From Urechis unicinctus (lineage: Eukaryota; Annelida; Polychaeta; Xenopneusta; Urechidae): 64,000 nt of DNA. A program made the translations under genes and the position numbers. The DNA lies in assembly GCA_034190875.2 (NCBI GenBank), contig CM067348.1, positions 40,100,295 through 40,164,294 of the forward strand, written 5' to 3'. Below are positions 1-11,545 of this stretch, in pieces. Every line of letters starts with the position of its first letter. The first letter of the stretch is position 1. The notes under the pieces were generated by a model. The model made no database searches, was not told where the DNA came from, and worked only from the letters and a program-made list of their open reading frames with translations.

Positions 1-1240
1 CTAGAAACACTGGGAAGTTAACGGCCCTATGGATAGCTTGTATAACAAAGATCCCACCACGATAGCCCGGCAGGAGGCCAACCTCCCCACCCCCGGAGAC
101 AAATAACCAAATGGTTGTACCCATCTCCACATTCAAACAATTAGTATCAAAGTGATGCACATTGCTCAACAGATACGCTGATTATAACAATCAGCGTATC
201 TGTTATACGACTGTATCTAAGTCGACTGGGTAACTAATGGACAAGTTATAATAGGTAGTATCGCTCGGTTCGTATCGCTCCTGGCACGCGTTCTGAATTT
301 CCGTCACGTGTCATTTTTATATAACGTAAATAGAATGTACGGCGGTCATAATTCACACGGGTTTAAGTGTACAGAACAAGAAATGTTTTATGTATTTTTC
401 ATAGAACTTAAGGCACAAATATAGCAGCCGTTGTATCGCTAAGATGGTCAATTTATCGGTACAAATTCACATGGCACCCACACACCTCAAGCAGATCGGT
501 TAAAAAGGAAGTGAGTTTGCTCACATGGAATAATGTTCATCCGCTATTCACCTACTAAAACTATTTCATCGTTATATTTCACAGAATGCATCTTAGAAAA
601 ATCTGATTTATGCTTTCGCCAATGCGAGAGACCAAAGTCACAGCTATATTCAAGACTAGACTTTTTTATCATGCAGCATAGAACATTAATCAGCCAAACA
701 ATGTGATATCAATCAAATTAAGGTCACAAGCATGATAGGTGCAATCTTTTCTTTATGTATTGAAGAATCATCAACGAAATACATTATCCTATCTTATTCA
801 CAATTATCCGAACAAATTAATTATTTGAATAAATTAATTTTCATCGTTTGAAGTGAACGAATATCGAATAACGATAACATAAATGCATAACTTTTTTAAT
901 TACACAAGCATAGTAGCACAAAGCACGTAGTTTGATCTGCGCATCCTGGCTAAGGAGAACATAAAATAGCTTTGTCTGATGCTGGAACTACTTTCATCAA
1001 TAATGGCTGCTGGGTGCACTTCGGCTCTACTTGTGATATGTTAAAAACTCAGTTTCTTTGGCGCCTGACACATTATTAGGCGTTTTTGAGCGACTATTGT
1101 CATACCTCTTTATTTGAAGTACGTGACTAGGTGAACATATTACGAGTTTTACCTTGCTTGAAAGAAATAAGTCATCCCTGTATGCAGTGACAAGCTGATT
1201 TGTATCATTTGACTGTTTAACTGTTAAACAGTAATGTAAT
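1..1240. other. Intergenic, nothing recognised
   Basis: AT-rich sequence with no coding exon, RNA gene or repeat that I can recognise. It ends where the tandem transposon array begins with a TA dinucleotide followed by a terminal inverted repeat. Confidence 0.5.
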
Positions 1241-2793
1241 TAGGGGTGTCAGCCGAACCTCGCCGCAGGCGGCCGCGCTTGTGCCTCAATGTTAATTCCA
1301 ATTTTTTTCAACTTGCTCTAACTGGCATTTATATTTAAGATACATGGACGAATGATACATCAAACGAGAGCTAACGTATTGAATTTCAATAATATTGCTT
1401 TACTTTTCGCATTTTACCCCGTTTGAGCCATAAAAGTTGTGTGTTTGTGGAGCAATACGTTAAAATTCTCTGCGAGCATTTTTGGCTTTTCGAGATTCGG
1501 CCCGTTTCGAATTCTCTAAATCGGTTCGCATTCGTTACTCGTATCGTTTTTATTGTTTAGTAGATGACAAGATGACATTCTAATGTTTATGATCATATAA
1601 AATCTAAAAAAAATGGCCTAAGGGAAAATAATATTATTTGCGTACGAAATGTTACGGTGTAAACAAATGTATTTTTTTCCCAATTTCATCAGATGGCCGC
1701 GACATATGTACACACTTTTAACAAATTTAAGTATGATGTTACAAATGGGTTAAGTTTATTTTCTTATTAAATGGACCGGAATGGTCGTATTTTGCACTTC
1801 AAAACGCTGTCCAATCATCTCATGCTCGCCGCGTGAGCCCGTATCAGGGTCAACTTTGCCTTCACTCAACACGGCTTCGCACTCTCGCAACCACCGCTGA
1901 ACGTGCTCCGTTAAACAAAGTCGATTTTCCTTCATTTATCAATCCGAGCCCTAATATCCATCTATATACAGGGGTAATTCAAGTATAGTGGAATACTTTG
2001 GTCAAGTTTATTTTCTTATTGAATGGACCGGAATTGTCGTATTTTAGATTTTTAAATGTTCGATTTTGTCATTCCCGTGCCGGGAGAGCGTATAGCTTGC
2101 CTTATCAGCATTTTGTGATTTAAGAAAACATTCGATTCTTGAACTTAATATGGTACTTAATTTATTTATTTGGGGTTGTGGATTCAAAAAACTATCCGTT
2201 ACAGGCCAGTACCTTCAAAGGCAATATGCCGCTTGCGCTAGCGCGTGGAATTCGGCAGTTAGGGTTCACAGAGTAGATGTTGAGCTGCCGACAGTTACTG
2301 CGACGTTTGCGCGAGCTGCTCGTCGCCAAGGGCACCACCCAGATTTAACACATCAAAGAGATTCTGTTAACCACGTTTTGTGTCAGATTCGTTCACGGAG
2401 TACATCCCGAGTATATCATGAGTTCACTCCAGCCTTATATAAGTTGCGTATTGCCACGTCAAAATTCATAACCATTGCGGTTAAACAATTCGCATTTGAA
2501 TCTCTCTCTGACAAAATTTTTGCGTGAAGACGCGAGTGACCACTGACTTTAAACCATCACTGGTTTAATCGAACCATATATCTCTCATAGTTACTTGACG
2601 CGGTGTATATATATTTCACCAATCTTATAAAGGGTGTGACAAATAAGTTGTACTGCCCTAGTCTGGCCCTGAGGATTTTTATTGGTCTTGGTAGACCGCT
2701 AGGACATTTTATTTGCCTGTTTTTGGTCAAGACAGCTATTGCTGGTAACTATTGGAAAATAGTTGATAAGCGTATTTTCGTTTGGGAGTTGGT

Positions 2794-3254
2794 ATGCATA
2801 TCAAGGCAATAATAGATAAGTGGAAAGAGGAGGGGAGGGAGGCATCTTTCAGTTACCTCAAATCCCACCAGCCAGGTCTTGAGCCCTCTGGCTGTAGCAT
2901 TTTACGAAAGAGTCTTGGTCGAGTAATAGCTCGACACAAGAAGTTAAGCAAGACAATGGTCAGCGCAAAAGATATTGAACGGTATGAGGCTTTTCTTAAC
3001 TCAGCGTTCACTTTTCCAGTTGTAAAAGCCCCACCCTCTGTACAAAAGCAGTTTTCTGAACTACATCCTCGTGTCCAGTGTGGTCATGAGGGGGCAAAGA
3101 GGAACGGATAGCTTATCCAGCCAAGGTGGTGTCACAGGTACCAGGGTTCAGCGATTGGTTTAATATTGTATATGATGAGGATGATGCTGTGTACACATAC
3201 CACCGTCTGGACGAGGATATCTCTAAAGGCGATCTTGAGATTTTGGTCACCTGA
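2794..3254 (+). pseudogene. Unrecognised element ORF, copy 1 (frame broken)
   Basis: An ATG at 2794 opens a basic reading frame containing KWKEEGREASF and a helical segment ending near 3020. About 150 bases further on a second frame continues with KEERIAYPAKVV, GFSDWFNIVYDEDDAVYTY and DISKGDLEI, ending at TGA 3252-3254. The second part looks like a folded acidic/aromatic domain, but an in-frame TGA just upstream (about 3085) separates it from the first, so the product is broken here. A TATA-like TTATATAAG lies upstream near 2435. I do not recognise the family. The second tandem copy has one extra T near the junction, which also changes frame. Confidence 0.45.
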
Positions 3255-3269
3255 TGTTTTAGCATTGTT

Positions 3270-3525
3270 TGGCAATTTCAGACAGGTGTCTGGTTGCAAT
3301 AGTTTAAGCCTTGTTTGGCAATTTCAGACAGGTGTCTGGTTGTAATAAATTAGTATTGTCTTGCAATGTCAGACAGGTGTCTGGTTGCAATAGTTTAAGC
3401 CTTGTTTGGCAATTTCAGACAGGTGTCTGGTTGCAATAGATTAGCATTGTTTCGCAATTTCAGACAGGTGTCTGGTTGCAATTGTATAAGCATTGTTTGG
3501 CAATTTTAGACAGGTATCTGGAAAA
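3270..3525 (+). repeat. 45-46 bp minisatellite, unit 1
   Basis: About six tandem copies spaced 45-46 bases, each carrying GGCAATTTCAGACAGGTGTC. The core CAGACAGGTGTCTG is nearly self-complementary. The same array recurs at 6553-6808 and 8226-8430. Confidence 0.85.
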
Positions 3526-3599
3526 GTGAAAAGTGACTGTCATCCTGTCAATTTTGGCTCAAAAACTGACAATTCCATGAAAATTTTAAATCCTCAATA

Positions 3600-4190
3600 A
3601 CTGTTTTAATTAATTGATTTAAAAAAAAATGAAACATAGCTTATTCGAATCCTCTAGAATCCATTTGTTTTGGTATAATTTCACTATGATATTCAAAATA
3701 TAAGACATGAAAAGTGTCTGTTATTCCTTAACGTGGAATTCTGGCACAAAACCGAGCAATTCCATGGAATTTGAAACCTCATTAACTTTTTTACTAATTG
3801 ATTTAAAAAAATGAAACATAGCTTTTTAGAATCCTCTACATTGTACATTTCTTTGGTTTAATTTCACTATGATATTCAAAATATAAGACATGAAAAGTGG
3901 CTGTTATCCCTTACCGTAGAATTCTGGCACAAAACCGAGCAATTCCATGGAAATTGAAACCTCATTAATTTTTTTCTAATTGACTTAAAAAAAATGAAAC
4001 ATAGCTTTTTAGAATCCTCATGAGTATAACATTTCTTTTGGTTTAATTTCATGATATTAATTTCAACAAGCGTTATACAAGACATGAAACTGACAGCCCT
4101 AATCCCTTACCTGATGTCATTCTGGCCGGTCGAACATGTAATATAAAACCTATAAATTTTTGCTCCAATTTGGGCGCAAAAAAATGAAAC
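3600..4190 (+). repeat. ~183-bp satellite-like repeats, unit 1
   Basis: Repeats marked by the phrase AATGAAACATAGC recur at about 182-183 base spacing. Each also carries TTCTGGCACAAAACCGAGCA. Unit 2 holds one more copy than unit 1, so the array is still changing length. Confidence 0.8.
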
Positions 4191-6076
4191 ATAGCTTTTG
4201 ACTATATTGCTGGGTTTATCTAGAAAACAACAGTATATCAAGTTACAATGACATTTGAAAAAAATCACTGACAGATATTGTAATGACCTGATGTCAGTGT
4301 ACTCCGGTCGAACGGTTTAATATAAACATATACCGTTCTGCTCCAATATTTTGGGCGCACATTAAACAGACTATATTGCTGGGTTTTGGCATCTAGAAAA
4401 CCACATATATCAAGAGCCTCTGTTTAAAAATATGTTGTATCGCACCAAAAGCTTACCGATTAGCAGATAAAAGTATAAAATGACTGATATAAAGCAACTT
4501 TCCAGCTATCAATAGGGACGTCAGCCCAACCTCGCCGCAGATGGCCGCGCTTGTGACTCAATGTTAATTCCATTTTTTTTCAACTTGCTCTAACTGGCAT
4601 TTATATTTAAGATACATGGACGAATGATACATCAAACGAGAGCTAACGTATTGAATTTCAATAATATTGCTTTACTTTTCGCATTTTACCCCGTTTGAGC
4701 CATAAAAGTTGTGTGTTTGTGGAGCAATACGTTAAAATTCTCTGCGAGCATTTTTGGCTTTTCGAGATTCAGCCGTTTTTCGAATTCTCTAAATCGGTTC
4801 GCATTCGTTACTCGTATCGTTTTTATTGTTTAGTAGATGACAAGATGACATTCTAATGTTTATGATCATATAAAATCTAAAAAAAATGGCCTAAGGGAAA
4901 ATAATATTATTTGCGTACGAAATGTTACGGTGTAAACAAATGTATTTTTTTTTTCCCAATTTCATCAGATGGCCCGCGACATATGTACACACTTTAACAA
5001 AAAACAAATTTAAGTATGATGTTACAAATGGGTTAAGTTTATTTTCTTATTAAATGGACCGGAATGGTCGTATTTTGCACTTCAAAACGCTGTCCAATCA
5101 TCTCATGCTCGCCGCGTGAGCCCGTATCAGGGTCAACTTTGCCTTCACTCAACACGGCTTCGCACTCTCGCAACCACCGCTGAACGTGCTCCGTTAAACA
5201 AAGTCGATTTTCGTTCATTTATCAATCCGAGCCCTAATATCCATCTATATACAGGGGTAATTCAAGTATAGTGGAATACTTTGGTCAAGTTTATTTTCTT
5301 ATTGAATGGACCGGAATTGTCGTATTTTAGATTTTAAAATGTTCGATTTTGTCATTCCCGCGCCGGGAGAGCGTATAGCTTGCCTTATCAGCATTTTGTG
5401 ATTTAAGAAAACATTCGATTCTTGAACTTAATATGGTACTTAATTTATTTATTTGGGGTTGTGGATTCAAAAAACTATCCGTTACAGGCCAGTACCTTCA
5501 AAGGCAATATGCCGCTTGCGCTAGCGCGTGGAATTCGGCAGTTAGGGTTCACAGAGTAGATGTTGAGCTGCCGACAGTTACTGCGACGTTTGCGCGAGCT
5601 GCTCGTCGCCAAGGGCACCACCCAGATTTAACACATCAAAGAGATTCTGTTAACCACGTTTTGTGTCAGATTCGTTCACGGAGTACATCCCGAGTATATC
5701 ATGAGTTCACTCCAGCCTTATATAAGTTGCGTATTGCCACGTCAAAATTCATAACCATTGCGGTTAAACAATTCGCATTTGAATCTCTCTCTGACAAAAT
5801 TTTTGCGTGAAGACGCGAGTGACCACTGACTTTAAACCATCACTGGTTTAATCGAACCATATATCTCTCATAGTTACTTGACGCGGTGTATATATATTTC
5901 ACCAATCTTATAAAGGGTGTGACAAATAAGTTGTACTGCCCTAGTCTGGCCCTGAGGATTTTTATTGGTCTTGGTAGACCGCTAGGACATTTTATTTGCC
6001 TGTTTTTCGTCAAGACAGCTATTGCTGGTAACTATTGGAAAATAGTTGATAAGCGTATTTTCGTTTGGGAGTTGGT

Positions 6077-6541
6077 ATGCATATCAAGGCAATAATAGAT
6101 AAGTGGAAAGAGGAGGGGAGGGAGGCATCTTTCAGTTACCTCAAATCCCACCAGCCAGGTCTTGAGCCCTCTGGCTGTAGCATTTTACGAAAGAGTCTTG
6201 GTCGAGTAATAGCTCGACACAAGAAGTTAAGCAAGACAATGGTCAGCGCAAAAGATATTGAACGGTATGAGGCTTTTCTTAACTCAGCGTTCACTTTTCC
6301 AGTTTGTAAAAGCCCCACCCTCTGTACAAAAGCAGTTTTCTGAACTACATCCTCGTGTCCAGTGTGGTCATGAGGGGGCAAAGAGGAACGGATAGCTTAT
6401 CCAGCCAAGGTGGTGTCACAGGTACCAGGGTTCAGCGATTGGTTTAATATTGTATATGATGATGAGGATGATGCTGTGTACACATACCACCGTCTGGACG
6501 AGGATATCTCTAAAGGCGATCTTGAGATTTTGGTCACCTGA
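6077..6541 (+). pseudogene. Unrecognised element ORF, copy 2 (frameshifted)
   Basis: Second copy of the frame described at 2794-3254. An extra T near 6303 shifts the frame and ends the first part at 6343. The downstream block with AYPAKVV and GFSDWFNIVYD is intact in another frame and stops at TGA 6539-6541. Function unknown. Confidence 0.45.
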
Positions 6542-6552
6542 TGTTTTAGCAT

Positions 6553-6808
6553 TGTTTGGCAATTTCAGACAGGTGTCTGGTTGCAATAGTTTAAGCCTTG
6601 TTTGGCAATTTCAGACAGGTGTCTGGTTGTAATAAATTAGTATTGTCTTGCAATGTCAGACAGGTGTCTGGTTGCAATAGTTTAAGCCTTGTTTGGCAAT
6701 TTCAGACAGGTGTCTGGTTGCAATAGATTAGCATTGTTTCGCAATTTCAGACAGGTGTCTGGTTGCAATTGTATAAGCATTGTTTGGCAATTTTAGACAG
6801 GTATCTGG
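6553..6808 (+). repeat. 45-46 bp minisatellite, unit 2
   Basis: Same array as at 3270-3525, with the same copy number and almost the same sequence. Confidence 0.85.
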
Positions 6809-6879
6809 AAAAGTGAAAAGTGACTGTCATCCTGTCAATTTTGGCTCAAAAACTGACAATTCCATGAAATTTAAATCCT

Positions 6880-7470
6880 CAATAACTGTTTTACTAATTG
6901 ATTTAAAAAAATGAAACATAGCTTATTCGAATCCTCTAGAATCCATTTGTTTTGGTATAATTTCACTATGATATTCAAAATATAAGACATGAAAAGTGTC
7001 TGTTATTCCTTAACGTGGAATTCTGGCACAAAACCGAGCAATACCATGGAATTTGAAACCTCATTAATTTTTTTACTAATTGATTTAAAAAAATGAAACA
7101 TAGCTTTTTAGAATCCTCTACATTGTACATTTCTTTTAGTATAATTTCACTATGATATTCAAAATATAAGACATGAAAAGTGGCTGTTATCCCTTACCGT
7201 AGAATTCTGGCACAAAACCGAGCAATTCCATGGAATTTGAAACCTCATTAACTTTTTTACTAATTGATTTAAAAAAATGAAACATAGCTTTTTAGAATCC
7301 TCTACATTGTACATTTCTTTTGGTTTAATTTCACTATGATATTCAAAATATAAGACATGAAAAGTGGCTGTTATCCCTTACCGTAGAATTCTGGCACAAA
7401 ACCGAGCAATACCATGGAAATTGAAACCTATAAATTTTTTTCTAATTGACTTAAAAAAAATGAAACATAG
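6880..7470 (+). repeat. ~183-bp satellite-like repeats, unit 2
   Basis: Four copies, counted from AATGAAACATAGC at about 6911, 7093, 7277 and 7460. Unit 1 shows three copies of this class. Confidence 0.8.
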
Positions 7471-7794
7471 CTTTTTATAATCCTCATGAGTATACCTATG
7501 TTCATGTATAATTTCAACAAGTTACAATGAATTTGAAAAAAATCACTGACAGCCCTAATGTAATGACCTGATGTCAGTGTATCTCCGGTCGAACGGTAAT
7601 ATAAACATATACCGTTCTGCTCCAATATTTTGGGCGCACATTAAAACATGCGTTTGACTATATTGCTGGGTTTGGCATCTAGAAAACAACATATATCAAG
7701 AGCCTGTTAAAAAATATGTTGTATCGCACCAAAAGCTTACCGATTAGCCCTAAAAGTAGAAAATGACTGATAAAGCAACCTTTCCAGCTATCAA

Positions 7795-9700
7795 TAGGGA
7801 CGTCAGCCAAACCTCGCCGCAGATGGCCGCGCTTGTGACTCAATGTTAATTCCATTTTTTTTCAACTTGCTCTAACTGGCATTTATATTTAAGATACATG
7901 GACGAATGATACATCAAACGAGAGTTAACGTATTGAATTTCAATAATATTGCTTTACTTTTTGCATTTTACTCCGTTTGAGCCATAAAAATTGTGTGTTT
8001 GTGGAGCAATAGGTTAAAATTCTTGGCGAGCATTTTTGACTTATCGAGATTCAGCCCGTTTCGAATCCTCTAAATCGGTTCGCATTGTTTTTATTGTTTA
8101 GTAAATGACAAGATGACATTCTAAAATCATTCATGCTCATATAAAATCTAAAAAAAATGGCCAAAGAGAAAATAATATTATTTACGTACGAAATGTTACG
8201 GTGTAAACAAATGGGGTTTTTTTGGGCAATTTCAGACAGGTGTCTGATGGCAATAGTATTAGCATTGTTTGGCAATTTCAGACAGGTGTCTGTTTGCAAT
8301 AGATTAGCATTGTTTGGCAATTTCAGACAGGTGTCTGGTTGTAATAGATTAGTATTGTCTGGTAATGTCAGACAGGTGTCTGGTTGCAATGGTATAAGTA
8401 TTGTTTGGCAATTTCAGACTGGTATCTGGAAAAGAGGAAAGTGGCTGTCATCCTGCCAATTTTGGCTCAAAAACTGACAATTCCATGAAATTTGAATCCC
8501 CAATAACTTTTTTAATGATTGACCTACCTTATTAGAATCCTCTAAATTATACTTTTCTGTTAGTATAATTTCACTATGATATTCAACATATAAGACAAGA
8601 AAAGTGTCTGTTATCCCTTACCATTAGTCAAGGTCCCCTAGCTTGATGGTTGCGGGCGCTGTTTACATGTTACTGATATTCAATAGTCTCGCCTTCAGGT
8701 CTAGGGGACGATAGCATCTTGAACTGGACAGGCATCCCAGATTTGGGATGCTCCAATCACAAGCCGTGTCTCTCGGTCACTCTCGGGTACTTTTGAGTCG
8801 TCGTCTCTCATTGGTTAGTTCTACAAGTTCTGAAGAACTTGTCCAACCGGACGAGTGATTTTTATGAGCCGGGCACACATTCTGCAACACTCCGATTTGT
8901 TGTTTCATGCTGAGTGTCACCTTTAATCACACAGTCGGCAAGAGAAGCAGACACACAACTGGTTCTTTTTAATCGACTATTACGTAAACATACTATCGTG
9001 CAGCTAAGCGATTAAAGCGCTTGTTGTGGTGCCAATTTGAACTTTTGAGATGCCCCATAATTCCAGAAGACATTCAATATGTTCTCATTGGACGCAGACC
9101 ACTACAATGTCCATGACGTCACATAGAACCTAGGGTGCGTATCACAAGCCAGTTTCATGAGCCAGACGCGCGCAACTTAGGTCAATCCGGGTCACAACCT
9201 TTGCGTTGATTGGTCAAGAAGATTAACGAACGTGTCTAATGAATATTCGGACGCACCAGTTTTATACCTTGTCCTGTCGTAGACTCTAGGGCGAGAAGCG
9301 TAGCGGAACCCCTGGAGTCTGGGACGCAGACTACCTTACCATAGAATTCTGGCACAAAACCGAGCAATACCATGGAAATTGAAACCTCAATAACTTTTTT
9401 ACTAATTGATTAAAAAAAATGAAACACAGCTTATTAAAATCCTCTAGATTATACATTTCTATTGGTATAATTTCACTATGATATTCAACATATAAGACAT
9501 GGAAAGTGTCTGTTATCCCTTACCATAGAATTCTGGCACAAAACCGAGCAATACCATGGAAATTGAAACCTCAATAACTTTTTTACTAATTGACTTTAAA
9601 AAATGAAACATACCTTTTTGGAATTCTCATGAGTATAACTATCTTCATGTATAATTTCAACGAGATACAAAGAATTTGAAAAAAATCGCTGACACCCCTA
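7795..9700 (+). mobile_element. DNA element, truncated tandem unit 3
   Basis: Third copy. It matches the others to about 8220, then jumps directly into the 45-bp minisatellite, so the middle (including the reading frame) is deleted. Its 183-bp repeats are interrupted by the nested element at 8625-9334. It ends GCTGACACCCCTA, the inverted form of the left end at 1241. Confidence 0.6.
8625..9334. mobile_element. 710-bp non-autonomous element with 8-bp target duplication
   Basis: This block interrupts a 183-bp repeat. The octamer CTTACCAT is present on both sides (8617-8624 and 9335-9342), and removing the block restores the repeat. The ends are imperfect inverted repeats: TAGTCAAGGTCCCC on the left, and TAGTCTGCGTCCCAG on the opposite strand at the right. 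An 8-bp duplication is typical of hAT elements. There is no ORF, so it is probably a MITE. A second, longer and diverged copy lies at 30695-31570. Confidence 0.7.
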
Positions 9701-10497
9701 CTATCAGCGGTTTTTAAATAGTCTGGAGCACGAAGTCAACATTTTGGCCATATGTATCACAAGTAATCACTTCTATTTTGGATATCTTGGTATTTAATTT
9801 CTCCAAGGAGGCTACGAATACCCCTGTTTTCACTTTTCATCTGTAAATTATGGATTAATATTGACAATATCACACATTAGATCTTCCTCGGGGAACTTTT
9901 TCTCAGGCCGTGTCCAAATTGGACCCCAATTTTGAAAAATAGGCAATAACCTTGTAACGGGATGTCCAATTCCAAATGAAAGCAGTTTTGGGATGGTCAC
10001 AGTGAGCGCTTTCTATTACACTACGTATGCCATACAAGTATTTTGACATTTTCGTTGACCACTTTACCAATGATTTCCTCAATGATATTTAAAAATTAGT
10101 AAATGCTAAGCGTTAATCTATGTTCAAATAATTAAGTTTGTAGTCGGGTTCTAGAGTTAATTTATCATTGGTTTCCTGGGCCACAGCACACTGAAGACGT
10201 GGGTTAGAACCTGTAATAATATAGAACAGAAAATGTCAAATTGGTGGTCTGTTATCTTATCAATAGTCAGCTGTTGGAATATGGTTTATACATTATTCTT
10301 CAATTTGTGGCCCATCAATAAATGCATTGTTTTTTTTAATGTAAAGCCATCTTGTTTGTACCATTACTTTGTTACTGCTTAGACTGGTGTTCACTGCTGT
10401 CTTATATAGATTCAGTACCCACCCCACCCCACCCCCTCCACTCCTACTACCGAAACCATCCTTGTATGCTTTGCAGGAGTAATCATATGGTGGATCT
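9701..10497. other. Upstream region of EMC5
   Basis: No coding exon recognised. TTATATAGATTC near 10402 and a CCCACCCC-rich stretch near 10425 could be promoter sequence. CTTTGTTGCAG just before 10507 looks like a splice acceptor, so a 5' noncoding exon may lie in this stretch. Confidence 0.35.
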
Positions 10498-10539
10498 TTG
10501 TTGCAGCTTTCACTTCTGAGGCAATTAGCAAATACAAGG

Positions 10540-10914
10540 ATGGCATTTTCAGCAGATAAAGGTTTAATTTGCTTCGGGCTACTTACTCTTCTCCATGCAG
10601 CCTACTCAGCGGCTCAGCACCGAGTTTACCTCAGACTCACGGAGAAAGATTTCACATCATTACCGGCAGACATACTCCTACAGTGCCTGACTGGACTTGT
10701 TCTTACTTGCTGTGGCATCATCAGAGTCATCGGCAAGTTCCGAGAAATCAAAGCCACAGCAGATTTGGAGAAGAGGACATGGGAAACCCTGAATAATCGA
10801 CCAGCTTTCTATACTTTTAATCACCGGGGAAAAGCGTTATATGGCCGAGGTTTAGATCACAGGAGAACTGACATGTCTGAAGATATGCACATGGAAGATG
10901 GAGATGATTCATGA
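10540..10914 (+). CDS. EMC5: ER membrane protein complex subunit 5 (EMC5/MMGT1)
   Basis: 124-residue member of the EMC5 (membrane magnesium transporter 1) family. EMC5 is a two-helix subunit of the ER membrane protein complex, which inserts tail-anchored and multipass membrane proteins. Family landmarks are AHAAYSAAQHR-type sequence (here LHAAYSAAQHRVYLRLTEK, residues 17-35), a second hydrophobic stretch at about residues 44-62 and FYTFNHRGKALY near residues 89-100. I chose the ATG at 10540 because it aligns with the family start. An upstream in-frame extension begins before a likely splice acceptor. The acidic tail MSEDMHMEDGDDS replaces the serine-rich tail of vertebrates. The whole coding region is one exon; from memory, vertebrate genes are split. 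Confidence 0.9.
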   Translation: MAFSADKGLICFGLLTLLHAAYSAAQHRVYLRLTEKDFTSLPADILLQCLTGLVLTCCGIIRVIGKFREIKATADLEKRTWETLNNRPAFYTFNHRGKALYGRGLDHRRTDMSEDMHMEDGDDS

Positions 10915-11176
10915 TAATCTACTGTCTATTGTTTTTTCCATAGCCTCATGTTGTGGCAACATTAGGAAACTTTTCCATGGTTTATTGACAGGATGGTTGT
11001 TTGTAAAGCTGTTGGTATGATTGCATAACATGTGCTTGATTATTTATCATTGTTTGGCTTCTTGTTCAAACAATGAACAAATTTATGTATAATTTATCAA
11101 TATGGCAAAGCTGGCTTGTACTACTGTTGTGCAATCTAGTTCATAATGTTGTATTTTACCTTCAAGTTTAAATGCT

Positions 11177-11182
11177 ATTAAA
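11177..11182 (+). terminator. Candidate poly(A) signal of EMC5
   Basis: ATTAAA, the commonest variant of the polyadenylation hexamer, about 260 bases after the EMC5 stop codon and followed by T/G-rich sequence. Confidence 0.4.
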
Positions 11183-11245
11183 ACTATAAATTATATTTAT
11201 TGTGGTTTATTTTAATGCTATTCAAAACCATTTCTATAAGTAGAG

Positions 11246-11545
11246 GCCAATGAGTCTCGAAGCTCTGCTTCTTTACTAAAAACAAGCTATGCTATTAAAT
11301 CATGATGCTTGTTTAGAATGTGAGAGGTGTGTCATAATAACTCTGGGAGGAGGTTGGACTGGGTTAATTGCAGAGATGACTTTTAAGTATGTAAAGTCCC
11401 ATTGTCATACTAAGTATTAATTGGGGCAGCTACCTCGCTTGGGAGAATAGGCATCACAAAAAGTTTACGAACTTACAGACGGCATGACAAAACAAGAATG
11501 GAGTTATATGATCAGGGTTACTGAACAGCAGAGCTAAAAATGTGC
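11246..11545. repeat. Dispersed repeat shared with 54010-54295
   Basis: Contains GAAGCTCTGCTTCTTT-like and AAAAGTTTACGAAC phrases also found, in the same order, in MCM7 intron 13. Class unknown. Confidence 0.5.

Larger units (their letters stand above)
1241..4512 (+). mobile_element. DNA element, tandem unit 1
   Basis: First of three tandem copies of one element. It opens with TAGGGGTGTCAGC, and the same motif in inverted form (GCTGACACCCCTA) closes the array at 9688-9700. With TA on both outer edges this fits a DNA transposon duplicating a TA target. Inside, in order: a unique 5' half (1258-2600), a short decayed reading frame (2794-3254), a 45-46 bp minisatellite with a near-palindromic CAGACAGGTGTCTG core (about 3270-3520), and about three 183-bp repeats (3600-4180). 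No transposase was recognised, so it is probably non-autonomous. Confidence 0.6.
4513..7794 (+). mobile_element. DNA element, tandem unit 2
   Basis: Nearly identical to unit 1 over its whole length, with an offset of about 3.28 kb. It begins TAGGGACGTCAGCC, a variant of the outer terminal repeat. Differences from unit 1 include one extra 183-bp repeat, a short GATGAT expansion near 6460 and single-base indels. The near identity points to recent duplication or homogenisation. Collapse or over-expansion during assembly is also possible. Confidence 0.65.

Noticed and set aside
2150..2527. 125-residue ORF, duplicated at 5433-5810
   Set aside because: Identical only because the unit is duplicated. 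No recognisable domain, and it overlaps promoter-like sequence (TTATATAAG).
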